Below, in pieces: positions 42,739 to 51,096 of a stretch of 64,000 nt of DNA. The DNA comes from an uncultured Acetatifactor sp. Its GTDB lineage: Bacteria > Bacillota > Clostridia > Lachnospirales > Lachnospiraceae. Under the pieces are notes generated by a model that worked only from the letters and a program-made list of their open reading frames with translations, had not been told where the DNA came from and searched no databases. The stretch is from positions 1 through 64,000 of the forward strand of contig CAKRUB010000004.1 in assembly GCA_934402375.1 (NCBI GenBank), in the 5' to 3' direction. Positions within the stretch are counted from its first letter, which is position 1; each line of letters starts with the position of its first letter. Position numbers and translations under genes: made by a program.

Positions 42739-43605
42739 ATGGAAGAGAAAATGCGTATTCTGGCGGTGGATGATAATATTATCAATCTTGCCACAATCGA
42801 ACAGGAGCTGAAAAATAAGTACGAGGTAATCACTGTGAATTCCGGTGCCAGAGCCATCCGCTATCTGAATAAGGAAAAGCCGGATCTGATTCTGTTGGAT
42901 ATCCAGATGGCTTTGATGGACGGCATTGAGACATTAAGGGAGATCCGTACCATGGAAAACGGCGCGGCAATTCCGGTCATCATGCTGACGGCGAGAAAGG
43001 ACAAGGAGACGGTAATTGAGGGAACCAAGCTCGGGATACTCGATTATGTGCTGAAGCCCTTTGATTCGCAGGATCTTCATATGAGAATTGACAAGGCGCT
43101 GAAGAGAGTCGGGGCGCTGCCAGTGGATGACAAGGAGCTGTATGACAGTGTGCAGGAGGTTCAGACAGAGCTTGGCAAAAAGAATGCGAAGAATGCAATT
43201 ATTAAGATCGAGGAGATTCTGAGCTTCAAGATCGACGAGGAAATTTTCGGAAGGATGCAGAATGCAAAGGCAAGGCTGCGTGCAAACGATGAGGCGACGG
43301 CGAACAGGCTGATCAGCAGGGTGCTGAAAATGCTGGAGAAGACGGTGGCGACAGAGCAGGCGTCAAAGTTCCCGATCAGCGCCGGGGAGATGAATGCCCG
43401 TCTTTTATATGTGCTGAATGATCTGCAGAATTTTAAGGTCAAGGATGCGGCACAGAAGCTGGAAGAGCTGATGAAATATGACATTCCGCCTGTGATTGAA
43501 GAAACCTGCATCACCGCGCAGGGCAGACTGGACGAATTCGACGACGGTGCCGCCGAGGAACTCATCCAGCAGGCGCTTTCGGAAATGAAGAATCATTTGA
43601 TGTAA
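42739..43605 (+). CDS. Response regulator with two helical repeats in place of an output domain
   Basis: The 288-residue protein has a receiver domain (1-122) with Asp11/Asp12, phospho-acceptor Asp54 (LILLDIQMALMDG), Thr84 and Lys106. No DNA-binding or enzyme domain follows. Instead residues 138-200 and 222-284 are two copies of a 63-residue helical repeat that also ends the upstream kinase (889-951). ATG 42739 follows GGGAGGAG by eight bases, and the kinase stop is five bases before. It probably receives phosphate from the kinase Hpt; the output is not evident and may be protein-protein binding. Confidence 0.88.
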   Translation: MEEKMRILAVDDNIINLATIEQELKNKYEVITVNSGARAIRYLNKEKPDLILLDIQMALMDGIETLREIRTMENGAAIPVIMLTARKDKETVIEGTKLGILDYVLKPFDSQDLHMRIDKALKRVGALPVDDKELYDSVQEVQTELGKKNAKNAIIKIEEILSFKIDEEIFGRMQNAKARLRANDEATANRLISRVLKMLEKTVATEQASKFPISAGEMNARLLYVLNDLQNFKVKDAAQKLEELMKYDIPPVIEETCITAQGRLDEFDDGAAEELIQQALSEMKNHLM

Positions 43606-43629
43606 GGCATAAAATAATAACCTTATTAC

Positions 43630-43674
43630 GTCCGAATGGACATCGGACACCATGATTGGGAAACAATCATGGTG
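43630..43674. other. Two adjacent perfect hairpins between convergent genes
   Basis: GTCCGA (43630-43635) pairs with TCGGAC (43643-43648) over ATGGACA. CACCATGATTG (43648-43658) pairs with CAATCATGGTG (43664-43674), 11 perfect pairs over GGAAA. They lie between the response regulator and the convergent glycosyltransferase. Neither strand has a strong T-run after the big hairpin. Part of the sequence recurs at 51025-51051. Confidence 0.6.
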
Positions 43675-43677
43675 CGC

Positions 43678-46600
43678 TTAGGTGGAGCACAGAACCCATG
43701 TCCTGAACCAGCGCAGATACCGGGAGACAAAAGCGGCATCCACCGGCTGTCCGGACAATACCGGATAGAAAAGCAGGAAGAGAGCAACTGCCGCCGCGGC
43801 ATAGAGTATGAGGAACAGCTTATAATATTTGCCATTCATCCGCGCTTTGAGACCGGTCAGACTGTGAACGATCATCAGGACAACGAATGCAACACTGGGA
43901 AAATAGTGGTAGATAAAGGTAATTCTTGTGACAAAGAACCAGGGCAGATACTGAGCCAGATATCCTGTGAGCAGGAAGGCGGCAGTTCTGTCCTTCTTTT
44001 TTATTCCCAGATACAGATTGTAGAATGCTGCCGGAATGCCAATCCACCAGACGAGCGGATTCCCGAAAGCACTGATGCCCTCGCGCATTCCACCCGCGCC
44101 TGCAGTACCGGTGACGATGCGGGAGTAATACCAGATAGGGCGCTGCATGATGGGCCACTGATACCATGAGGAGGAATAGGGGTGAGTGCTGTCCAGACCG
44201 CTGTGGTAGCTCAGCATATATTGCTGGTTATGTAGAAGCCGGAGGACAACATTATCGCCGCTGCCATCAGAAAACGGCAGGTAGGAAAGCAGGTAGATCA
44301 GGGCGGGAACCAACACAAAGAACACGACGCAGAACAGGAGTGTGCGGATTGTTTTCGGGCGGAAGGTGTCAAGGATGACACGGTGGGAGATTCCTGCTGT
44401 GCGACCGGAGGAAACCGATTTTGCATAGAGATACTCACGGTAACGGCGCAGGAGATGGGCAAAAAAGATCACAGCAAGCCCAAGACCGGCATAGACACCC
44501 GTCCACTTGCAGGCGATTCCGAGACCCATGCAGATCCCTGAAGCTCCCAGAGGAAGCAGGGTCTTCTTTAAGGGACTGTCGTAGAAGCTCAGTCTCGTAT
44601 AGAGGAACATGAAATAATACATCAGCATGACGAAGAATGTGATGTAAACGTCAATCGTGGCAAGTCTTGTCTGGGTGAAGTGCATGAAATCAAAGGCGAA
44701 CAGCACACTGGCAAGGGCGGCGGGCGCAATGTCTTCGGTCAGCTTCCGGGCAAAGAGATAGATCACAGGAACCATTGCGATGCCAAAGAGCGTGCCGATG
44801 ATCCGCCAGCCGAAGGGATTCATGCCGAACAGCAGTACACCGATGGAGATCAGTATCTTGCCAAGGGGCGGATGCGTGCTCTCGTAGGTGGTAAGTCCGT
44901 GAACAAATTCATAGGCTGTGCGCGCGTGGTAGATTTCGTCGAAGTACATACTGTTGCGGAAGGTGCTCACACCCGGATACAGCGCTGCCTCATCAAACAG
45001 TGCGGGATAATCTGCTGCATTGGATGGGGTTACAGGCGTCCCGTACTGGTCCAGAAAGACAAGCTCAAGCAGCGAGGCAGAGGAGCTTTCCAGTGTCAGC
45101 AGGATCTGATCGCCAGTGCCGTCCAGAGCTATTGTCTGCCAGGTAAAGACATTTTGCAGAGTGATCGGCTGAAAATGGTTGAAGAGAAAGTCTCGGTTGT
45201 GTCCGGGGGCGATGAAATAGGCAAGGCTGCTGATCTGCTGACCGTCCGTCAGATTGAAAGACAGGGCAATCTCGTCGCCGGCAGTCATTTCATAAGAGGT
45301 GGAGGGTGCGCTGCGGTCTCCGAGATCATACAGAGCAAAGGCACTGTAGATCAGAGTGATGACGATCATACAGATCATGTCGGCGCGTCCGAGCTTTTTT
45401 TTGGCGGATTGCGAGGGCTGCGGCGGCAGGGATACATCCTTCGCGGAAGAAAGGCTGTCCTTTTTCAGCCATGCAGCGGATACAGCCCGTCCTCCGAGGG
45501 GCAGTCCCCACAGCCGGAAAATGCTGCTGTACAGAAGAAGTAGAAAAGCGACTGTTCCAGCAGAGACGAGGAGAAGGAAAGTGTCCTTTCTATCATAGTT
45601 TGACGGATCATAGAAGAAGAGCACATGTGCAGTGTTACAGAAATGTAGCAGGGAAAAGCCGCTGTAGCACAGATACAGCCGCTTTGAGGGCAGATAGATG
45701 CAGGCAAACAGAAGCAACAGCAGCGCAGGGTAGAGATAGCGCTCATGCATACGAACGGAACAGGTAAAGACCGTAGTCAGAAACAATGCGCCGAGCAGCG
45801 GATATTTTTCCCTGTCATCTCTGCGGCGGATGCTGTATGTCAGTATGATGAGAAAGGCAAGGATAATCGCGGTAGCGCCCCAGAACCGGTAAGGGATGCC
45901 GAGAAAGGTTGTGTCCTGACTGATCCAGTTTAAGCCGAACATACCCCAGAGATTATAGGCATTGACGGCTGCGTAGGGGTAGGAGGCTACCGTGCTGAAA
46001 TACTGGTTCCAGACGTTCTGGAAGCCGAACGGCAGGATGAGGAGGACAGTCATTGCCGCGGCGAGCATTCCGTATCCGAGATTCCGAAGAAGCTTTTTTG
46101 CGGAGAAGTCCTTCAGAAATACGAGATCGAGCACACCCAGGAAAAGTACAGGGGCAAAAAGCAGCATCTGAGGCTTGATGACAATACCGATACAGAAGAC
46201 AAAATATGCAGGAATTGTTTTTCCGCGCACCAGACTGAGGCAGATCAGAAGCACAAGCAGAGTGTACAGGGAATCTACCTGTCCCCAGACGGAGGAATTC
46301 AGGAGGATAACCGGATTAAAGAGATAGAGGAGGCAGAAGAGCAACGGCTTGAAATCGTGAAAGCGATTCTTTGCCTCGCGGTATACCAGAAAGCCGCAGA
46401 CGAGATCACTGAGGATGGAAGGGAGCTTCAGCAGGATCAGGTGTGCGACGGAATAATATTCGATATGGAAAAGAGCACGAATTCCACCGATGGCATAGAG
46501 CACATACATATAGCCGGGCGGATAATCCGTGAAAACGGTGTCAGAATAGAAGTGGCGGGGGCCGACCTGAAAGATACGGTCAGCCCATGCGGCAAAGCAT

Positions 46601-46776
46601 GCAGTGTCATTGTCGAAGCCATGAGACAGTCCTGCAGCGATAATCCTTAAGAGCAGAGCGGTGAAAAACAGCAGTCCCAGCATTGCGCCGGAGGGTTTCC
46701 GGCCCTGATTCCGCAGCAGAAAGCAGATGCCGAAGAGCAACAGACCGACAAACAGACTCATGTAAATAAAAAACAT
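43678..46776 (-). CDS. Two-part PMT/GT-C family membrane glycosyltransferase
   Basis: The 1032-residue membrane protein joins two GT-C-type units. The N-terminal unit (about 1-440) has many TM helices and a first-loop acidic motif (HGFDNDTACFAAWADRIF, then TDYPPGYMYVLY). A soluble beta-rich stretch (about 480-600) follows. The C-terminal unit (about 605-1032) is a PMT-type mannosyltransferase (MYFDEIYHARTAYEFVHG; ESTHPPLGKILISIG; RLATIDVYITFF; GICMGLGIACKWTGVYAG). Such enzymes move sugars from polyprenyl-phosphate donors to proteins or cell-wall polymers on the outer face. ATG 46776 follows GGAGGTTG; the open frame extends to 46986 but would overlap the divergent gene. Confidence 0.88.
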   Translation of the reverse strand: MFFIYMSLFVGLLLFGICFLLRNQGRKPSGAMLGLLFFTALLLRIIAAGLSHGFDNDTACFAAWADRIFQVGPRHFYSDTVFTDYPPGYMYVLYAIGGIRALFHIEYYSVAHLILLKLPSILSDLVCGFLVYREAKNRFHDFKPLLFCLLYLFNPVILLNSSVWGQVDSLYTLLVLLICLSLVRGKTIPAYFVFCIGIVIKPQMLLFAPVLFLGVLDLVFLKDFSAKKLLRNLGYGMLAAAMTVLLILPFGFQNVWNQYFSTVASYPYAAVNAYNLWGMFGLNWISQDTTFLGIPYRFWGATAIILAFLIILTYSIRRRDDREKYPLLGALFLTTVFTCSVRMHERYLYPALLLLLFACIYLPSKRLYLCYSGFSLLHFCNTAHVLFFYDPSNYDRKDTFLLLVSAGTVAFLLLLYSSIFRLWGLPLGGRAVSAAWLKKDSLSSAKDVSLPPQPSQSAKKKLGRADMICMIVITLIYSAFALYDLGDRSAPSTSYEMTAGDEIALSFNLTDGQQISSLAYFIAPGHNRDFLFNHFQPITLQNVFTWQTIALDGTGDQILLTLESSSASLLELVFLDQYGTPVTPSNAADYPALFDEAALYPGVSTFRNSMYFDEIYHARTAYEFVHGLTTYESTHPPLGKILISIGVLLFGMNPFGWRIIGTLFGIAMVPVIYLFARKLTEDIAPAALASVLFAFDFMHFTQTRLATIDVYITFFVMLMYYFMFLYTRLSFYDSPLKKTLLPLGASGICMGLGIACKWTGVYAGLGLAVIFFAHLLRRYREYLYAKSVSSGRTAGISHRVILDTFRPKTIRTLLFCVVFFVLVPALIYLLSYLPFSDGSGDNVVLRLLHNQQYMLSYHSGLDSTHPYSSSWYQWPIMQRPIWYYSRIVTGTAGAGGMREGISAFGNPLVWWIGIPAAFYNLYLGIKKKDRTAAFLLTGYLAQYLPWFFVTRITFIYHYFPSVAFVVLMIVHSLTGLKARMNGKYYKLFLILYAAAAVALFLLFYPVLSGQPVDAAFVSRYLRWFRTWVLCST

Positions 46777-46830
46777 AAACAACCTCCGATAAGAAAATGA
46801 TTTGTAAATAAAATGTGAAACCTTTGTGTT

Positions 46831-46839
46831 ATTATAACA
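46831..46839 (-). promoter_or_regulatory. Extended -10 promoter of the glycosyltransferase gene
   Basis: On the minus strand TGTTATAAT is an exact extended -10 (hexamer at 46831-46836). The -35 TTTTCT at 17 bases is weak. GTTATTATAAC here is also a perfect palindrome. The leader to ATG 46776 is about 48 bases. Confidence 0.5.
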
Positions 46840-46866
46840 AAAAGAATAGAAGAAGAAAAGGTTTTG

Positions 46867-46875
46867 TGTTATACT
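46867..46875 (+). promoter_or_regulatory. Extended -10 promoter of the ABC ATPase gene
   Basis: TGTTATACT at 46867-46875 is an extended -10 element. The -35 at 17 bases (TAGAAG, 46847-46852) is poor. It is divergent from the glycosyltransferase promoter 30 bases away. Confidence 0.5.
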
Positions 46876-46911
46876 GCCAGATGGAGTCTGGACGCAGAGG
46901 ATGAGGTGAAT

Positions 46912-47616
46912 ATGGAAAGTTTTATTCGTTTTGAAAATGTAAAGAAGATTTATAAAGCGGGAGAGGTAGAGATCACGGCGCTTCACGATGTGAATTTCGA
47001 GATCGGGAAGGGTGAATTCTGTGTGATCGTGGGAGCCTCCGGTGCCGGTAAAACAACGATATTAAATATACTCGGCGGTATGGATACGCTGACGGAAGGG
47101 AGAGTTCTGCTTGACGGACAGGAGATTTCCGCATTCGGGAAGAGGCAGCTCACGAGCTATCGGCGTTACGATGTCGGCTTTGTCTTCCAGTTCTATAATC
47201 TGGTGCAGAATCTGACTGCGCTGGAGAATGTGGAGCTGGCGGCACAGATCTGCAGGGAACCATTGGATGCTGCTGCGGTCTTAAAGCAGGTTGGTCTGGA
47301 GGATCGTGAGAAAAATTTCCCGGCACAATTGTCCGGCGGGGAGCAGCAGAGAGTGGCGATTGCAAGAGCGCTGGCGAAGAATCCGAAGCTGCTGCTGTGT
47401 GATGAGCCGACGGGGGCGCTCGACTACAACACGGGAAAAGCTGTCCTGAAGCTGCTGCAGAGCACCTGCCGGGACATGGGAAAGACGGTCGTTGTCATAA
47501 CACATAATCAGGCGCTAACAGCCATGGCTGACAGGGTAATCACCGTCAAGAGCGGAACCGTGGTCAGCATGGTGCGGAACGAGACCACGAAGGATGTCAG
47601 TGAGATTGAATGGTAA
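46912..47616 (+). CDS. ABC transporter ATP-binding protein (MacB/LolD type)
   Basis: The 234-residue ATPase has Walker [17 protein letters not shown] (about 38-53), the Q-loop [19 protein letters not shown], signature [16 protein letters not shown], Walker [13 protein letters not shown] and the switch His in VVVITHNQ. The FYNL...LTALENV segment is typical of ATPases that pair with FtsX/MacB-type permeases, and such a permease follows after 15 bases. ATG 46912 is preceded by GAGGTGA; the longer frame from 46864 lacks a site and covers the promoter. The substrate is unknown; envelope maintenance or peptide resistance are common roles of the class. Confidence 0.93.
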   Translation: MESFIRFENVKKIYKAGEVEITALHDVNFEIGKGEFCVIVGASGAGKTTILNILGGMDTLTEGRVLLDGQEISAFGKRQLTSYRRYDVGFVFQFYNLVQNLTALENVELAAQICREPLDAAAVLKQVGLEDREKNFPAQLSGGEQQRVAIARALAKNPKLLLCDEPTGALDYNTGKAVLKLLQSTCRDMGKTVVVITHNQALTAMADRVITVKSGTVVSMVRNETTKDVSEIEW

Positions 47617-47631
47617 AAAGGAATGTGAGAT

Positions 47632-50097
47632 ATGCGTGAGATAAGAAGAAGTACCTTTCGGGAAATAGGCTCCAGCTTTGGAAGGTTCATGGCAATCTTT
47701 GCCATTATTGCGCTTGGCGTAGGCTTCTTTTCGGGGCTTAAGGTTGCAAAGGAAGCGATGGTGACGACGGTCAAGGGGTATCTGGACGAACATGCCTTCT
47801 ATGATCTGCGCCTCCTGTCCACACTCGGCTTTGAGGAAGAGGATGTGGAAGGCTTTCGCGGGGAGGCGGACGTTGAGTGTGCCGAGGGCTCGTTCTCCAT
47901 GGACGTGCTGTACCGGCTGGAGGATGGAAAACAGGGGGCGGTAAAGGCATACAGCCTGACAAGTCAGGTCAACACGGTAAAGCTGGTGGCAGGAAGACTG
48001 CCGGAGAGCGCGGATGAATGCGTGGTGGACAGCAATATGTTCGGCGAGGACGCGGTCGGCACGACGCTTGCCCTCTCTGACGAGAACGATCAGGACACGC
48101 TCGACAGCTTTCAGTCCGAAAGCTACCGCATCGTCGGGCTGGTGCAGTCGCCGCTGTATATCCAGTACGAGAGAGGAAACACGTCGCTCGGCACGGGAAG
48201 ACTTTCCGGCTTTATCTACCTGATGCCGGAGGGCTTTAACCTTGATGTTTACACCGAGGTCTATGTGCGCTTTCAGCAGGACAACCCTTTATATGGGGAT
48301 GCTTATCAGGATTACATGGATGAAAAGACGCCTGTGTGGGAGGAGCTGGTCTCCGAGGCGGCTGACCGGCGCTTTGACGAGCTGGTCGGACAGTATCCGC
48401 CGGAGCTGGCGCAGGCCGCTGCAGAGCAGCTCGGAGAGCCTGCAACCTATGTACTCGGAAGGAATACCAACATCGGATATGTCTGTTTTGAGAGCGATTC
48501 TTCCATTGTGGAGGGAATCGCCAATATCTTTCCTGTCTTTTTCTTCCTCGTGGCGGCGTTGGTCTGCATAACGACCATGAACCGTATGGTGGAGGAGCAG
48601 AGAACACAGATCGGCGTGCTGAAAGCGCTCGGGTACGGCAACGGTACAATCATGTCAAAATATATGATTTACTCAGGTCTGGCGGCAGTCCTCGGCTGCG
48701 TGTCCGGCTTTGCGATGGGAACATGGGGATTTCCGAAGGTCATATGGTATGGCTATGGGATCATGTACAAGGCAGACCCGATCGTCTATGTCTTTGACTG
48801 GAGGCTTGCGGTGGTATCGCTTGTGGTTTCGCTTTTCTGCTCGGTCGGTACGACATGGCTTTCCTGCCGCGTGGAGCTTTCACAGGTAGCGGCACAGCTC
48901 ATGCGCCCGAAGGCGCCGAAGGCGGGAAAACGTGTTTTTCTTGAGAAAATTCCCTTTTTGTGGAAGCATCTCAGCTTCCTGAAAAAGGTTTCCGTGAGGA
49001 ATATCTTCCGATATAAAAAGAGATTGTTCATGATGGTGCTGGGCATCAGCGGCTGTACGGCGCTTCTTGTCACCGGCTTCGGAATCCGGGATTCCATCGC
49101 TGAGGTTGCGACACAGCAATATACCGAGATCCAGACCTATGATCTTTCGATCAGCCTGAGAGATGTGGATGACGGTTTTGTACAGAAGCTGGAGGATTTC
49201 TCTGACGATGGATTGAAGGAAGCCCTGAGTGTGATGGAGAAGAACATGGATCTTGTTACGGACGAGGGCGTTAAATCGGTCTATCTGGTCGTCGGTGATC
49301 CTACGCAGATGCCGGAGTATCTGGATATGCACACGGAAGAAGGGGAGGCAATCGTCTATCCCGGTACGGGCGAGGGCGTGATTACCCACAAGCTCGCCGC
49401 ACAGTATGGCATCAGGGAGGGCGACACGGTTACGATCCGGGATGAAAATATGAATAGCCTGACGGTTAAAATCTCGGCGGTCATGGAAAACTATATCTAT
49501 AATTATGTCTTTGTCTCGGAGGAAACATGGAAGGACGAATTCGGCGGGGAGCCGGAGAGGAAGACAGTGTATGTGAATCTGGAGCAGGACACGGATGCAC
49601 ACGAGCTGTCGGCGGAGCTGATGAAGGTGGACGGCGTCTCCAACGTCAATGTGAACAGGGATATGATGGATCGCGTGAACAGTATGATGAAGAGCCTTGA
49701 CATCATTGTGCTTGTCGTCATTCTATGTGCCGCAGGACTGGCGTTTATTGTCCTGTATAATCTGACAAATATCAATATCACAGAGCGTGTGAGGGAGATT
49801 GCGACGATAAAGGTGCTGGGCTTTTATAAGAACGAGACGGCAAGCTACTGCTTCCGCGAAAATATTCTGCTCGCGGCGATGGGAATGCTCGTCGGACTGG
49901 TACTCGGGCGGTTCCTTCATGCGTTTGTCATGAGCCAGATACAGGTTGATCTGGTTGCCTTTGACGTGCGGATCAGTGCGCTAAGTTATTTGTACAGCGC
50001 GTTGCTGACGATCGTGTTTGCCGGTCTCATCAACCTTGCCATGGGCGGTAAACTGGAGAAGATCAGTATGACGGAGTCGCTAAAGAGCGTGGATTAA
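47632..50097 (+). CDS. FtsX-type ABC transporter permease
   Basis: The 821-residue permease has a TM helix at about 20-40, a large extracytoplasmic MacB-PCD-like domain (about 45-285), an FtsX domain (about 290-425; three TM helices with EEQRTQIGVLKALGYGNGT), a second TM and extracytoplasmic unit (about 460-690) and a second FtsX domain (about 695-815; VREIATIKVLGFYKNETA). It is the usual duplicated form found in Firmicutes. Such transporters act by mechanotransmission rather than classical import. It pairs with the ATPase upstream. No substrate can be named. Confidence 0.92.
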   Translation: MREIRRSTFREIGSSFGRFMAIFAIIALGVGFFSGLKVAKEAMVTTVKGYLDEHAFYDLRLLSTLGFEEEDVEGFRGEADVECAEGSFSMDVLYRLEDGKQGAVKAYSLTSQVNTVKLVAGRLPESADECVVDSNMFGEDAVGTTLALSDENDQDTLDSFQSESYRIVGLVQSPLYIQYERGNTSLGTGRLSGFIYLMPEGFNLDVYTEVYVRFQQDNPLYGDAYQDYMDEKTPVWEELVSEAADRRFDELVGQYPPELAQAAAEQLGEPATYVLGRNTNIGYVCFESDSSIVEGIANIFPVFFFLVAALVCITTMNRMVEEQRTQIGVLKALGYGNGTIMSKYMIYSGLAAVLGCVSGFAMGTWGFPKVIWYGYGIMYKADPIVYVFDWRLAVVSLVVSLFCSVGTTWLSCRVELSQVAAQLMRPKAPKAGKRVFLEKIPFLWKHLSFLKKVSVRNIFRYKKRLFMMVLGISGCTALLVTGFGIRDSIAEVATQQYTEIQTYDLSISLRDVDDGFVQKLEDFSDDGLKEALSVMEKNMDLVTDEGVKSVYLVVGDPTQMPEYLDMHTEEGEAIVYPGTGEGVITHKLAAQYGIREGDTVTIRDENMNSLTVKISAVMENYIYNYVFVSEETWKDEFGGEPERKTVYVNLEQDTDAHELSAELMKVDGVSNVNVNRDMMDRVNSMMKSLDIIVLVVILCAAGLAFIVLYNLTNINITERVREIATIKVLGFYKNETASYCFRENILLAAMGMLVGLVLGRFLHAFVMSQIQVDLVAFDVRISALSYLYSALLTIVFAGLINLAMGGKLEKISMTESLKSVD

Positions 50098-50116
50098 ACG
50101 AGAAGGGAGAAAGCGG

Positions 50117-50911
50117 ATGATGAAATTTGATATGCACTGTCACACAAAGGAGGGATCTCTGGACGGCAAGGTGCCGATCGATGAGTTTATTGCCACCCTC
50201 ATAAAGAGAGGCTATGACGGTATGCTCGTCACGGATCACGATTCCTACAACGGATACCGTGCGTGGAAGAGAAAGCTGAAGGACAAGGCATTCCGCGATT
50301 TTGCCGTGCTCAAGGGAATTGAGTATGACACGATAGACGCGGGACATATTCTGGTCATTATGCCGGAGACAGCGAAGCTTCCTATTCTGGAGCTGCGGGG
50401 ACTTCCCGTGCAGTTTCTGATTGATATTGTACACAGGAACGGTGGTATTTTAGGTCCTGCGCATCCCTGCGGCGAAAAGTATATGAGTATTTTGAATACC
50501 AGAAAGCATCGGCGTGATCTTTCCGTCATGGAGAAATTTGACTTCATTGAGGGATTTAATGCGTGCGAGAGCCGCGAGAGCAACGCCCGGGCGCAGGAGA
50601 TTGCGAAGGAGTATGACAAGCCCGTCTTCGGCGGAAGCGATGCCCATAAGCTTGACTGTATCGGACTCGGCGCAACGGAGTTTGCGGGGAATGTCACCTG
50701 TGAGTCGGAGCTGATCGCACTGGTAAAGGAGAAGGGCAGGGAGGCCTGCCGCTGCGGCGGAGAATATTACGAGCACACGACAAAGCAGAAGATCGGCAAG
50801 GTGAATAATCTTCTGGTACAATCCTTCTGGTTTTATAACCGCATCGGCAGCATGTGGAGACATCACAAGCGCCACCTTGAATTAAAGAGAATGTATATCC
50901 GTATTAAGTAA
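50117..50911 (+). CDS. PHP-domain metal-dependent phosphoesterase
   Basis: The 264-residue protein has the PHP metal-binding pattern: FDMHCHTKEG near the start, LVTDHDSYNGY (about 36-46), GIEYDTIDAGHILVI (about 66-80), the His in LGPAHPCGE (about 115-123) and GGSDAHKL (about 176-183). Family members hydrolyse phosphate esters, including nucleotides and histidinol phosphate, but the substrate here is not known. It follows the permease by 19 bases. No TM helix or signal peptide is seen. Confidence 0.85.
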   Translation: MMKFDMHCHTKEGSLDGKVPIDEFIATLIKRGYDGMLVTDHDSYNGYRAWKRKLKDKAFRDFAVLKGIEYDTIDAGHILVIMPETAKLPILELRGLPVQFLIDIVHRNGGILGPAHPCGEKYMSILNTRKHRRDLSVMEKFDFIEGFNACESRESNARAQEIAKEYDKPVFGGSDAHKLDCIGLGATEFAGNVTCESELIALVKEKGREACRCGGEYYEHTTKQKIGKVNNLLVQSFWFYNRIGSMWRHHKRHLELKRMYIRIK

Positions 50912-50931
50912 GTATTACGGAATTATTGCAG

Positions 50932-50953
50932 GAGCTCTGAGGATTCAGGGCTC
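50932..50953 (+). terminator. Hairpin after the PHP gene, weak terminator
   Basis: GAGCTCTGA (50932-50940) pairs with TCAGGGCTC (50945-50953): nine pairs including one G-T, tetraloop GGAT. The downstream AATTCATAAATTC has only a weak T content, so termination may be partial. Confidence 0.5.
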
Positions 50954-50972
50954 AATTCATAAATTCTTAAGG

Positions 50973-51000
50973 TTCATTTTGTGCGTTAATATGTTATAAT
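50973..51000 (+). promoter_or_regulatory. Promoter upstream of the first solute-binding lipoprotein
   Basis: TGTTATAAT at 50992-51000 is an exact extended -10. TTCATT at 50973-50978 is a weak -35 with a 16-base spacer. The leader of about 90 bases carries a shared motif (51025-51051), a possible 13-codon ORF (51030-51071) and the hairpin CGGCT-GAAA-AGCCG at 51065-51078 just before the ribosome site. Confidence 0.6.
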
Positions 51001-51096
51001 AACCTTATTCTAAAATAGAGGGCATCCGGATGGACATCAATAGCATGATTGAGGACGTTAAAAACGGCTGAAAAGCCGGGAGGAAAGAGGAGAGTT

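Noticed and set aside
44680..45543. Plus-strand open frames over the glycosyltransferase, including 43636-44169
   Set aside because: They are antisense to a clear membrane protein, and none has membrane, signal or family features.
46777..46986. Extended N-terminus for the glycosyltransferase
   Set aside because: It would run through both divergent promoters and into the ABC ATPase gene; ATG 46776 has a strong ribosome site.
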